Below are positions 53,183-61,785 of a stretch of 64,000 bases of DNA, piece after piece (the first letter of the stretch is position 1; every line of letters starts with the position of its first letter). Under the pieces are notes generated by a model. The model ran no database searches. It had not been told where the DNA came from and worked only from the letters and a program-made list of their open reading frames with translations. The DNA lies in assembly GCA_021769725.1 (NCBI GenBank), contig JAETSI010000008.1, positions 52,562 through 116,561 of the forward strand, read 5' to 3'. The stretch is from Oscillospiraceae bacterium. GTDB lineage: Bacteria; Bacillota; Clostridia; Oscillospirales; Ruminococcaceae. A program made the translations under genes and the position numbers.

Positions 53183-55139
53183 GGTTACAGTGGCAGAATC
53201 AGCCGGTTTTTGTTTCGGTGTGGACAGAGCCGTGAAAATGGTATACAGTGAGCTTGAAAAGAACACAAAGGTTGCTACACTCGGGCCGATTATTCATAAT
53301 CAGGATGTGGTCAACGATATGAAAGCCAGAGGCGCAAGAATTATAGATTCAGTAGATGAACTGGAAGCCGATGAGACGGTAGTCATCCGTTCTCACGGAG
53401 TCGGCAGGGAAATTTACGAACAGATTGCGGCAAAGGGCAACAGGATGCTTGATGCGACTTGTCCGTTTGTATCAAGAATACATAAGATCGTCGCTGAAAA
53501 AACAAAGCAGGGATATTTTATTCTTATTGCCGGAGATGCATCGCATCCTGAGGTTCAGGGAATTGTTGGTCATTGTGACGAAAATTGCCTGGTTTTTAAG
53601 GATAATTTTGAGCTAAAAGCCTTTTTTGAAAAAAAATACACAAATCTTAAAAAAAAGCTTGCAATTGTGGCGCAAACAACGTATAATATAGTAGTATGGG
53701 ATGAGTGTTTAAACGTGATCCCGAAGGATGACCCGAATATTGAAATTACTGATACGATTTGCAGCGCCACCGATACAAGACAGTCCGATGCGGCTGAACT
53801 TGCAAAAGATTCGGATATTATGCTGGTAGTCGGCGGCAGGCACAGTTCTAATACAGTCAAGCTGTATGAGGTTTGCAGCCGTTACTGTAAAACTTATCAT
53901 ATCGAAAATTCGGACGAGCTTCGGTCGCTCAAGATTCCCGGTGCTGAAAAAATCGGCATTACTGCGGGGGCATCTACCCCTGCTTATATAATTAAGGAGG
54001 TACAAACCACTATGGCAGAAAATGGTATTATTACAGCTGCTCAGGATGAGGAAATCGACTTTGCTGAAGCAATCGATCAGTCATTCAAAAAAATACATAC
54101 AGGAGAGAAGGTCAAGGGAACAGTCGTTAGCGTTGATAACGCTGAGATCACCGTTGATCTCGGAACAAAGCATACAGGCTATGTAAAGCTTGAAGACCTT
54201 ACAGACGACCCTTCAAAGAAGCCTGAAGATATTGTCAAGGTTGGCGATGAAATTGAACTTATCGTTATCAAGGTAAATGATGCAGAAGGTACTGCTCAGC
54301 TTTCAAAGAGAAAGGTTGACGAGCAGGCAGGTTATGATGTTGTTGTAAAGGCACACGAAGAGGGAACAGTTCTTGAGGGTATTGTTCAGCATATTGTAAA
54401 CAAGGGCGTTACTCTCAACTATATGGGAGTAAGAATATTTATTCCTGCTTCACTGACAGGTCTCCCCAGAGGAGCAGAGCTTGATGAACTTCTTAAAAAG
54501 AAGGTAGAGTTCATTGTTATTGAAGTTACTGAGGGCAAGAAAAGAGCTATTGGTTCTATCAAGGCTGTTCAGAATGCAAGAAAGGCAGAAGCTCAGGCTA
54601 AGTTCTGGGACAATGCAAATGTAGGCGATGTTTATGTGGGCAAGGTAAAGTCGCTCACAAGCTTCGGTGCTTTTGTTGATCTGGGCGGCATTGACGGAAT
54701 GGTTCACATTTCCGAGCTTTCATGGAAGAGAATCAAGCATCCCAGCGAAGTAGTTTCCGTTGGCGATACCCTTGAAGTATACATCAAGGATCTCAGCCGT
54801 GAAGACAACAGAATTTCCCTTGGTTATAAAAAGGCAGAGGACAACCCCTGGGAGAAGTTCAGTGCTCAGTACAATGTCGGAGATGTTGTTAAGGTAACTA
54901 TTGTTTCCATTACAAGCTTCGGCGCATTTGCAAGAATTATCGACGGCGTTGACGGACTTATTCATATTTCTCAGATTGCTGACAGAAAGGTTGAAAATGT
55001 AAAGGACATCCTTTCAGTAGGTGACGAAGTTGATGTAAAGATCATTGACATTGATGCAGAGTCTCACAGAATCAGCATTTCTATACGTGCTCTTCTCGAA
55101 GATGCAGAGGACGAAGCAGCTGAAGAAGACGCTGAATAA
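53175..55139 (+). CDS. ispH: IspH-ribosomal protein S1 fusion
   Basis: 654 residues. Residues 1-279 are IspH (HMBPP reductase, last MEP-pathway step): the three cluster Cys are in AGFCFGVDRAV (Cys13), DATCPFVSR and TICSATDTRQ. Residues about 295-640 hold four S1 RNA-binding domains as in RpsA. The fusion is typical of clostridia. In addition an AAGGAGG (53994-54000) stands 11 bases before an in-frame ATG at 54012 (Met280), so a free S1 protein of 375 residues could also be translated. SD GGGAGG at the main start. Confidence 0.95.
   Translation: MSKVTVAESAGFCFGVDRAVKMVYSELEKNTKVATLGPIIHNQDVVNDMKARGARIIDSVDELEADETVVIRSHGVGREIYEQIAAKGNRMLDATCPFVSRIHKIVAEKTKQGYFILIAGDASHPEVQGIVGHCDENCLVFKDNFELKAFFEKKYTNLKKKLAIVAQTTYNIVVWDECLNVIPKDDPNIEITDTICSATDTRQSDAAELAKDSDIMLVVGGRHSSNTVKLYEVCSRYCKTYHIENSDELRSLKIPGAEKIGITAGASTPAYIIKEVQTTMAENGIITAAQDEEIDFAEAIDQSFKKIHTGEKVKGTVVSVDNAEITVDLGTKHTGYVKLEDLTDDPSKKPEDIVKVGDEIELIVIKVNDAEGTAQLSKRKVDEQAGYDVVVKAHEEGTVLEGIVQHIVNKGVTLNYMGVRIFIPASLTGLPRGAELDELLKKKVEFIVIEVTEGKKRAIGSIKAVQNARKAEAQAKFWDNANVGDVYVGKVKSLTSFGAFVDLGGIDGMVHISELSWKRIKHPSEVVSVGDTLEVYIKDLSREDNRISLGYKKAEDNPWEKFSAQYNVGDVVKVTIVSITSFGAFARIIDGVDGLIHISQIADRKVENVKDILSVGDEVDVKIIDIDAESHRISISIRALLEDAEDEAAEEDAE
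53994..54014 (+). promoter_or_regulatory. rpsA: Internal SD and start inside ispH-rpsA
   Basis: AAGGAGG followed after 11 bases by ATG GCA GAA, in frame, exactly at the junction between the IspH and S1 halves. Suggests separate synthesis of the S1 part. Confidence 0.6.
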
Positions 55140-55148
55140 TCATAATGT

Positions 55149-55180
55149 AAAAAAGAGCTGCTTAATGCAGCTCTTTTTTT
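55149..55180 (+). terminator. Terminator of the cmk operon
   Basis: Perfect AAAAAAGAGCTGC / GCAGCTCTTTTTT, loop TTAAT, 9 bases past the stop. Confidence 0.93.
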
Positions 55181-55184
55181 GCTA

Positions 55185-55322
55185 TCAGTCGTTAGAATTC
55201 AAATTTGAATTTCTGTCCTGATAGCTGTTATTGGAGTTCTTGTCAGAAGCTCCGTTGTTTGAGTTCTTGTTCTGAGAGCTTGTGTTGTTCTTGTCATTGA
55301 AGTTGTTTTTATTCTTGCTCAT
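55185..55322 (-). CDS. Small Asn/Lys/Ser-rich protein (45 aa)
   Basis: 45 residues starting MSKNKNNFNDKNNTSSQNKN: very hydrophilic, over a third Asn, no Cys or membrane helix. A GAAAGG box lies upstream. Short Asn-rich proteins of this kind are common unannotated genes in ruminococci and clostridia; some resemble small spore proteins but I see no SASP motif. Partly a compositional call. Confidence 0.5.
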   Translation of the reverse strand: MSKNKNNFNDKNNTSSQNKNSNNGASDKNSNNSYQDRNSNLNSND

Positions 55323-55392
55323 AAATAAGACCTTTCTCCGCACAGCCGCTGTCACTCAGAAGCAGCCGGCTGTGCGGATAGCAGGCAGCTTA

Positions 55393-55554
55393 TATACTCT
55401 CCTCTATTACAAAATATCCATATCTTTCGGCTAAAATTCTGTTATCCTGCGTCGTAAATCCTCGACGTGCGACAGCACGTCTTGCGATTTACTTCTTGTC
55501 TAACAAAATTTTATCTCGAAATCTATTGGACATTTTGCAACAGAGGTGAGTATA
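55393..55554. repeat. Structured repeat family A, copy A2
   Basis: 162 bp, 28-bp terminal inverted repeats with 24 matches, ends TATACTC...GAGTATA. Read in reverse complement it aligns with A1: AAATTTTGT, GACAAG, a hairpin GACGTGC-TGTC-GCACGTC, then ACGCAGG. It lies in the 320-bp gap between the 45-aa gene and the GH13 gene. Confidence 0.75.
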
Positions 55555-55644
55555 AAGAGTGAAACGTCGGGGAGTGCAGTTTTTCCCCTGTACACTTAGT
55601 ATTGCCGCTGTGCTGCGAAATATTCATAAGACTTCCGGAATAAA

Positions 55645-57237
55645 TCAGTCGATTTTTGTGAATCTTCTCACATCTCCGGCTTTTCCTACAAACATGGATT
55701 TAGGTCTTGCCCATACCTGACCGTCTGAGAGGGATTTGTATATAACAAGTTCTTCATTGTTTTCGCTGTGGCGTGCAACTGTTATGAGCTGGTACTCGCC
55801 GCCTTTGAAGTGGCGGTATTTTGCGCCTTCAACGATTTCTGTTTCCTTATCTTCAGGAACATCCACATCAGGAGTTGCTTCCGGTTCGGTGTTGACAATG
55901 TCGTCGGAAACGATTATCATTGCGGAATAAGGCGGCATTTTTACATATGCCCCACCGTTGCTTACCTGGATCTGTTTTGCACTTATAACATCAACAAGTG
56001 CGGGAAGATGAGTGCCGAAATTAAGATCGAATTCGTAATCTCCGAGATTGAGAGCAACGTAGACGGTCTGGTCACCTTGCATCTTTTTGAAGAGGAGCTG
56101 CTGATTTGTTATCATAACTCTTTCGTAAGTACCGGTGCGGATTGCAGGATATGCACGGTAGATGCGTCCGAGTTTTACGATGTGATTATACAAGGAAGTA
56201 TTTTCCCTGCCCATATCCTGTAGGTGGAGACAGGGACGGAGATTATCGTCGGAGTTGTTTTCCTTGCGTCCCTGAACGCCGTATTCGCTGCCGTAATAGA
56301 TTGACGGAATACCGGGCATTGAGTACATCAGAGTGTAGATCAGCGGCAGATAGGCCTGATTGTTTACAGTGCTTGCAAGACGGTTTACGTCATGATTGTC
56401 AACGAAATTGTAGAGAGTGATGCCTCTGTAGATACCGCCGTTTGCTCCGGATTGACGGTTGATGGAGTAGTCTATTTCAAAGTAATTTTTGTCGTTGTGA
56501 GAAGAATAAAGACCCTTGTAGCATTCATAGTTCGTAACGCTGTCGAGCATTTCGGGGTTTGCCCAGCGGTTATAATCGCCGTGGATGATCTCGCCCATGA
56601 GCCAGAAATCGGAACGTTTGCCTTTGCAGAAACTTCTTATTCTCTTGAAAAAGTCAAAATCAATGCAGTCTGCCGCATCAAAGCGGATACCGTCAATCTT
56701 GAATTCCTCGATCCAGTAATTGATAGCATCTATAAGGTGATCGCATACGCCAACATTTCGGAGATTCAGTTTTACGAGATTGTAGTGACCGTTCCAGCCT
56801 TCGTACCAGAAAGGGTCGCCGCAGGGTGAAGAACCGCCGAAGTTAAGGTTCTGGAACCAGTCGCAGTATCCGCTGCCCTGTCCTTTTTCCTGAATATCGA
56901 TGAATTGTGGAAATTTTCTGCCTACATGATTGAATACTCCGTCCAGAATGACTCTGATACCGTTTTCATGAAGTTTGTTGCAGATATTGCGGAACGAATC
57001 GTTGTCACCGAGACGTCTGTCGATTTTTTTATAGTCAATAGTATCATAGCCGTGTTCGACGGATTCAAAAACAGGGCCGAAGTAAACGGCATCGACGTTC
57101 ATTTCTTTGAAGTGAGGAATCCAGTCAATGACTTTGTCGAGACGGTAAACTACTTCGCCGCCGTCGTTGAATTTAGGGGTACCGCAGAAACCCAGAGGAT
57201 AGATGTGATAGATTATTGCATTTTCATACCAGTTCAT
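55645..57237 (-). CDS. GH13 alpha-amylase-family enzyme fused to DUF1653
   Basis: 530 residues, no signal peptide, so cytoplasmic. GH13 barrel with the four conserved regions: DGVFNHVG, GIRFDAADC (nucleophile Asp187), LMGEIIHGD (acid Glu216) and FVDNHDVNRL (Asp283), then the C-terminal beta domain. An acidic linker leads to a DUF1653 module (about 473-519, KYRHFKGGEYQL and ARPKSMFVGK). The GH13 part is cyclomaltodextrinase/neopullulanase-like, for intracellular maltodextrin. The DUF1653 tail is unusual; DUF1653 is normally a separate small protein. SD AAGGAGAAA. Confidence 0.88.
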   Translation of the reverse strand: MNWYENAIIYHIYPLGFCGTPKFNDGGEVVYRLDKVIDWIPHFKEMNVDAVYFGPVFESVEHGYDTIDYKKIDRRLGDNDSFRNICNKLHENGIRVILDGVFNHVGRKFPQFIDIQEKGQGSGYCDWFQNLNFGGSSPCGDPFWYEGWNGHYNLVKLNLRNVGVCDHLIDAINYWIEEFKIDGIRFDAADCIDFDFFKRIRSFCKGKRSDFWLMGEIIHGDYNRWANPEMLDSVTNYECYKGLYSSHNDKNYFEIDYSINRQSGANGGIYRGITLYNFVDNHDVNRLASTVNNQAYLPLIYTLMYSMPGIPSIYYGSEYGVQGRKENNSDDNLRPCLHLQDMGRENTSLYNHIVKLGRIYRAYPAIRTGTYERVMITNQQLLFKKMQGDQTVYVALNLGDYEFDLNFGTHLPALVDVISAKQIQVSNGGAYVKMPPYSAMIIVSDDIVNTEPEATPDVDVPEDKETEIVEGAKYRHFKGGEYQLITVARHSENNEELVIYKSLSDGQVWARPKSMFVGKAGDVRRFTKID

Positions 57238-57294
57238 ATTATTAATTTCTCCTTAAATTGCCTGAGCCCTGCCAGAGCACAGGATATTATTTTG

Positions 57295-57888
57295 TTATTT
57301 CTGGCTTCCTTCCAGAAAATAAGAAGCTTCCATATCGGCGACATTCAAGGCAAATGCAAGAGGGTACATTTCCAATGCTTTGCCGATAGCGTTTTTGTCC
57401 TCGATTCCGGAAAATCCCATGTGATAGCGGATAGCAAATGCTTCCTCCCTGGAAAGACGGCTGTCTCCGTAAAAGAATCCGGAGATTATGTAAACTGATT
57501 TTTCTCCATGACCATAAGGCAGTGTATCGTTTATGGCATAGTAAGGATATTTCTCCCAGACGCCTTCTTCGTTTTTCCGGTTTCTGTATTCCACCGTGTA
57601 GAAGTTGATCTTGCATAGATCGTGAAGTAAAGCCACAATAGCAATTGTTTCCTCGGAATATTCCATGCCGTACTTTTCCTTTACCCTCGGACGTGAGAGA
57701 TAGTCCTTGAGACAGTAATATACATTTACGCTGTGTTCGACAAGTCCGCCTTCGTAAGAGCCGTGATATCGTGTGCTGCTGGGAGCGGTGAAAAAATCAC
57801 TTTTTTTCAGATATTCCATGAGTTTATCAGCACCGTCACGCTTGATGTGTTCGTTGTAGATCGAAATAAATTCTTCTTTTGGTGTCAT
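57295..57888 (-). CDS. HD-domain hydrolase
   Basis: 197 residues. HD motif: GGLVEHSVNVYYCL (first His) and VALLHDLCKINFY (His-Asp), as in YhaM/HD-GYP-like phosphohydrolases; DALE-type nucleic-acid-associated members exist. The ATG at 57888 has AAAGGAGG; the open frame upstream has no domain. Substrate unknown. It precedes the GH13 gene by 57 bases and may be co-transcribed. Confidence 0.83.
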   Translation of the reverse strand: MTPKEEFISIYNEHIKRDGADKLMEYLKKSDFFTAPSSTRYHGSYEGGLVEHSVNVYYCLKDYLSRPRVKEKYGMEYSEETIAIVALLHDLCKINFYTVEYRNRKNEEGVWEKYPYYAINDTLPYGHGEKSVYIISGFFYGDSRLSREEAFAIRYHMGFSGIEDKNAIGKALEMYPLAFALNVADMEASYFLEGSQK

Positions 57889-58027
57889 TTTGTCCACCTC
57901 CTTTGAAAGGCAATGCCGCCTTGAATTTTTCTGCCGTGAGAGCAATGTGTAATCTATAATGTTATCATTATACCACATTTAAGAAAAATATTCAATAGTT
58001 TTTGCTCATAAAGAATATTAAAAAGTG

Positions 58028-58056
58028 TTGTAATTTATTCTTTGGTATGATATAAT
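58028..58056 (+). promoter_or_regulatory. Sigma-A promoter of the dtxR-like gene
   Basis: TTGTAA (58028-58033), 17 bases, TATAAT (58051-58056). The start site near 58063 would put repeat B2 in the 5' leader. Confidence 0.7.
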
Positions 58057-58084
58057 ATAATAAGGTAAATGTAACCAAAGCAAA

Positions 58085-58243
58085 GGCAACACAGTACAAA
58101 GATTGTACATCATCTGCTTGCATATTTCCCGTCATGTTACACAAAAATCCCTTGACAGGCGTCAGCCTGCCTGCGGAATTTTTATGCAATCTGACGAAAA
58201 ATCTGACTGCGCATCTACCGCACAATTTTTGTACTGTGTTGCC
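58085..58243. repeat. Structured repeat family B, copy B2
   Basis: 159 bp with perfect 16-bp terminal inverted repeats (GGCAACACAGTACAAA with TTTGTACTGTGTTGCC). The core hairpin is CAGGC-GTCA-GCCTG, followed by CAATCTGACGAAAAAT, colinear with B1. It lies between the promoter and the SD of the dtxR-like gene and is thus probably transcribed. Confidence 0.8.
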
Positions 58244-58270
58244 AAAAAAATTGCAAAAAGGAGAATCATA

Positions 58271-58657
58271 ATGGCTATAACAGAAGCAGTTGAGAATTAT
58301 CTTGAAACTATATTGATCCTGTCTAAACAGCAGCCTGATGTCCATGCTATAGATATATGCTCGTATCTGGGCTATTCTCGTCCCACTGTCTCTATCGTAC
58401 TTAAAAAAATGAAGGATGACGGACTTGTTTCTGTCAACAGTGACAATCACATTACTCTCACGGAAAGTGGCAGAGAAGTTGCTGAGCATATCTATGACCG
58501 CCATACGGTAATTTCAGAATTCTTTATGCTTCTGGGTGTAAAGCGTGATGTGGCAGTGGAGGATGCCTGCAAGATAGAACATGATATTTCCGATGAAACC
58601 TTTGAACTTCTAAGAGAACACTATCGAAAACTTGCTGAAGAAAACGGCAAGAAATAA
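58271..58657 (+). CDS. DtxR/MntR-family metal-dependent regulator
   Basis: 129 residues. Winged helix (MAITEAVENYLETILILSKQ, through about 62) and the dimerisation helices (RHTVISEFFMLLGV, EHDISDET); Asp, Glu and His residues of the metal site are present. No SH3 domain, so the short MntR-like form (iron or manganese). The ATG at 58271 follows AAAGGAG; the reading frame open to 58103 is only the repeat B2 read through. 24 bases before the murL-like gene, which may share its mRNA. Confidence 0.88.
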   Translation: MAITEAVENYLETILILSKQQPDVHAIDICSYLGYSRPTVSIVLKKMKDDGLVSVNSDNHITLTESGREVAEHIYDRHTVISEFFMLLGVKRDVAVEDACKIEHDISDETFELLREHYRKLAEENGKK

Positions 58658-58681
58658 TCTGTCCGGAGGATAATAGATAAT

Positions 58682-60064
58682 ATGAATAAATTTGCTGTGT
58701 TCAGAAAAGAAAATCCGGTTTTCGTTTTCAGATCATACAATATTAAAGAAACGAAAAATTCTGTGGAGTTGAATTTCTGTTTTTCAATACCTGGTCTTGC
58801 GGAATTCAATCCGGGGTGGAGTTTCCCGAAGCCCCCGGAGGTAACGGTTTCCGGTGACCCTGTTTTTGAACGGCTTGTATTCAGTCTTGGAATGGCGGAG
58901 GCAGTCAGCTATTGGAAAGCTGTCTGTTCACCTGAATTCAGGGTAGAATGCGGATTTCTAAGCGAGAGCCAGAAGGAATGGTGGAAGAAACTCTGGTATT
59001 TTGGTCTTGGGGAATTCTTCTATGTCAACGGTATCACAACATCACAGCAGGAGCTTGTGAATATCATCTGTACCGGAACTGAAACAGAAGCAGCGCCTGC
59101 CGCAAAACGCAAAAGAAAGGGCTGTCTTATTCCCATAGGAGGCGGAAAGGATTCTGCTCTTACGCTTGAAACGCTGAAAAACTATGGAATGGAATGCAGA
59201 TGCTATACTATTAACAAGAGATGTTCCGTAAACGGAACAGTTGAGGCAGCCGGTTTGCCGGCTGATACGCTTATAACGGCACAGCGAAAATTTGACCGCA
59301 GCCTTATATCTCTCAACAACAAAGGCTATCTTAACGGACATACTCCGTTTTCCTCTGTAGTGGCTTTTTCGGCAGAGATAACGGCATATATCTGCGGACT
59401 TGAGTATATCGTTCTGTCCAATGAATCAAGTGCTAATGAAAGTACGGTGGCAGGACTCAGCGTAAATCATCAGTATTCCAAAAGTTTTGAATTTGAGTGT
59501 GATTTCCATGAGTATGAAAAAAAATATCTTGGCACAGGGATAAGTTATTTCAGCTTTCTGCGGCCTTTGACAGAGTTTCAGATAGCCGGGATGTTCACAT
59601 CTCACAGAAAATATCTGTCAGTGTTCCGGAGCTGCAATCTCGGAAGTAAAGTCACACCTGATATATGGTGCGGTGAGTGTTCCAAGTGCCTGTTTGTCAG
59701 CTTGATACTTTCTCCGTTCCTCAGTCTTGCGGAATTAAAAGAGATTTTCGGACGTGATATGCTCAATGATCCGGCAATGACGGAGTACTTTACGGAGCTT
59801 ATAGGTCAGTCAGAGCACAAGCCGTTTGAGTGTGTGGGAAGTGTCAGTGAAGTGAATCTGGCAGTATCACTGACTATAAACAGGCTGATGAAGCAGGGAA
59901 CAGAACTTCCGTTTCTTCTTGACGAATATGTTAAGTCCGGTCTGTATCATCCGGAAGGACTGGAAAAACTCCGGGAAAAATTCTGCCGATATTATAATGA
60001 GCAGAATCTTCTGCCGGAGAAATTTGAAAAAATTTTAAGAAAAGAAATGGAGCGTCTCCTTTGA
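58682..60064 (+). CDS. murL: UDP-MurNAc-L-Ala-L-Glu epimerase (MurL-like)
   Basis: 460 residues. It carries PIGGGKDSALTLETL (PP-loop type, 151-165), NESSANESTV, and CGECSKC (about 330-336), and has the length and overall pattern of MurL, the enzyme from Xanthomonas that turns the terminal L-Glu of UDP-MurNAc-L-Ala-L-Glu to D-Glu using ATP. A MurD homologue follows with a 4-base overlap, as expected for the MurD2-MurL pathway. SD GGAGG. This gives D-Glu to the wall without free D-glutamate. Assignment is by recognition of motifs and context. Confidence 0.85.
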   Translation: MNKFAVFRKENPVFVFRSYNIKETKNSVELNFCFSIPGLAEFNPGWSFPKPPEVTVSGDPVFERLVFSLGMAEAVSYWKAVCSPEFRVECGFLSESQKEWWKKLWYFGLGEFFYVNGITTSQQELVNIICTGTETEAAPAAKRKRKGCLIPIGGGKDSALTLETLKNYGMECRCYTINKRCSVNGTVEAAGLPADTLITAQRKFDRSLISLNNKGYLNGHTPFSSVVAFSAEITAYICGLEYIVLSNESSANESTVAGLSVNHQYSKSFEFECDFHEYEKKYLGTGISYFSFLRPLTEFQIAGMFTSHRKYLSVFRSCNLGSKVTPDIWCGECSKCLFVSLILSPFLSLAELKEIFGRDMLNDPAMTEYFTELIGQSEHKPFECVGSVSEVNLAVSLTINRLMKQGTELPFLLDEYVKSGLYHPEGLEKLREKFCRYYNEQNLLPEKFEKILRKEMERLL

Positions 60065-61407
60065 AAAGATTTATAAAGCATATAAAAGATCTGACGGAAA
60101 ATAAATCGATTTGTATTCTCGGTTTCGGACGTGAGGGAAGAGCAACATTTAATATATTGTCAAAATACTGCAATCCTGCTTCTGTTGCTGTTGCTGATCT
60201 CAATAGTATTGATAATACCGGCAGCGGTCTTTCCGATGATATAAAGCTGATATGCGGCAGAGATTACCAGAAATCACTTGATGAATTTGATCTTGTTTTC
60301 AAAAGTCCCGGGATTGTGCTGGAAAAGCAGCCGGACGAATTGGAATGTACAGTCACTTCCGAAACGCAGGTGTTTTTTGAGGTGTATCGTGAACAGATAA
60401 TAGGTATTACCGGAACAAAGGGCAAAAGTACCGTGACTTCGCTGATATATCATATACTGAAAACTTCGGGGAAGAAATGCTGCATCGCCGGAAATATCGG
60501 TATTCCAGTGTTTAATATTGTTGAGGATATGGACAGCGAGACTCTTGTTGTCTGTGAACTTTCCTGCCATCAGCTTGAATATATGACTGTTTCACCATCA
60601 GCAGCAGTGTTCCTTAATCTGTATGAGGAGCATCTCGATCATTACGGAAGTATGGAACGGTATTATAATGCAAAGAAAAATATTTATCTTTATCAGGATG
60701 AAGAGGATTGTCTGCTGATAAACAGCGACATTGCCCCGAAGGATGAAGACGGACTTGTTTTTGGTATTTCTGATAAAGATCCTGAAGCCGATATCTATGT
60801 CAGCGGCAGGGTTGTGGAACTCAGGTTCAGCGGAGAAAGCTATACGATTCCTTCAGACAGGATAAAGCTGCTCGGAACGCACAATCACTTTAATATTGCA
60901 GCTGCATACTTTATGACATCGCCGTTTGTAAGCACAGAGGAATTTGACAAGGCGCTTTGCAGCTTTGATCCTCTTGCTCACCGTCTGGAATTTGTTGGTT
61001 CATTCAGGGGAATACGCTGGTATGACGATTCAATTTCTACGGCGTGTGCCACGGCTATTGAGGCAGTCAGAAGCGTGCCTGATGCCGGAACTATTCTTAT
61101 AGGCGGTATGGACAGGGGAATAGACTATAGTTCACTGGTGGAATTTCTTGGGAAATCTGATGTTAATGTTATATGTATGGAGGCATCCGGAAAACGTGTT
61201 TACGATATGCTGTGTGATTCAGTACCGGAAGAGGCAGGACGTATTCATTATGTTCCACATCTTGAAGATGCAGTAAATCTGGCTGCCGGGATCACTCCGG
61301 ACGGAAAGAGCTGTGTACTTTCTCCGGCGGCTGCAAGTTACGGTATATTCAAAAATTTTGAGGAGCGTGGAGACGCTTTCAAAAAACTCGTCAAAGAGCT
61401 GGATTAG
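60061..61407 (+). CDS. murD: MurD-type ligase, probably L-Glu-adding (MurD2)
   Basis: 448 residues, Mur ligase. N-terminal Rossmann part (GFGREGRATFN), ATP loop GTKGKST (118-124), ELSCHQLEYM, NLYEEHLDHYGSME, and GGMDRGIDY in the C-terminal domain. The start is TTG at 60061, whose bases overlap the murL stop; no ATG is available. Pairing with murL suggests it adds L-Glu to UDP-MurNAc-L-Ala, unlike classical MurD (D-Glu). The stereochemistry is inference from context. Confidence 0.85.
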   Translation: MKRFIKHIKDLTENKSICILGFGREGRATFNILSKYCNPASVAVADLNSIDNTGSGLSDDIKLICGRDYQKSLDEFDLVFKSPGIVLEKQPDELECTVTSETQVFFEVYREQIIGITGTKGKSTVTSLIYHILKTSGKKCCIAGNIGIPVFNIVEDMDSETLVVCELSCHQLEYMTVSPSAAVFLNLYEEHLDHYGSMERYYNAKKNIYLYQDEEDCLLINSDIAPKDEDGLVFGISDKDPEADIYVSGRVVELRFSGESYTIPSDRIKLLGTHNHFNIAAAYFMTSPFVSTEEFDKALCSFDPLAHRLEFVGSFRGIRWYDDSISTACATAIEAVRSVPDAGTILIGGMDRGIDYSSLVEFLGKSDVNVICMEASGKRVYDMLCDSVPEEAGRIHYVPHLEDAVNLAAGITPDGKSCVLSPAAASYGIFKNFEERGDAFKKLVKELD

Positions 61408-61415
61408 TATTATAA

Positions 61416-61457
61416 CAACACCGCACAAAGCCGTCAGGCGAGTTTTGTGCGGTGTTG
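61416..61457 (+). terminator. Hairpin after the murL-murD pair
   Basis: 14-bp stem CAACACCGCACAAA / TTTGTGCGGTGTTG around GCCGTCAGGCGAG. Its arms resemble the ends of repeat B2 (GCAACACAGTACAAA), so it may be a deletion remnant of family B used as terminator. Confidence 0.6.
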
Positions 61458-61470
61458 CTTATAAATTGTC

Positions 61471-61530
61471 TTAAGGTAGCCTCTAAAAACCTCTTTCGAG
61501 AAAAAACAGGATTTTTAGAGGTTGCCTTAA
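61471..61530. repeat. Second palindrome in the murD-GH26 gap
   Basis: 19-bp arms (61471-61489 and 61512-61530), TTAAGG..GCCTCTAAAAA with two wobble pairs, 22-base loop. It is part of the 400-bp gap before the GH26 gene. Outside this, the hairpin before it and the promoter, nothing else is seen there. Confidence 0.6.
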
Positions 61531-61672
61531 ATCAATAATGTATTTCACGAAGATATCTTTTTCGTAAATGCGTTATTGTTTTTTATATGACCAGAAATTG
61601 CGATTGTGCCCAAAAATTGTGACGTTAATTTGTATGAATGTGCCAAATGTTTTGAAAGAATTTTAAAAAATC

Positions 61673-61701
61673 TTGACTTTGATTTGTACACTTATTATAA
61701 T
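61673..61701 (+). promoter_or_regulatory. Sigma-A promoter of the GH26 gene
   Basis: TTGACT (61673-61678), 17 bases, TATAAT (61696-61701); start near 61708. Confidence 0.85.
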
Positions 61702-61712
61702 AAAAATATATG

Positions 61713-61785
61713 GCAGTGTTCCGGTAAAAAGATTCGGTTCTCAGATAACCTGATATGGCTTTAAACCGGAAATCTGCATCACTGC
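61713..61785 (+). promoter_or_regulatory. Structured 5' leader of the GH26 gene
   Basis: GCAGTG (61713-61718) pairs with CACTGC (61780-61785), TTCCGGT (61719-61725) with ACCGGAA (61765-61771), leaving an 8-base bulge; a small GGTT/AACC hairpin is inside. Not a riboswitch class that I recognise. Confidence 0.45.

Noticed and set aside
58103..58270. N-terminal extension of the DtxR-type protein
   Set aside because: It is the translation of repeat B2; the family start and SD are at 58271.
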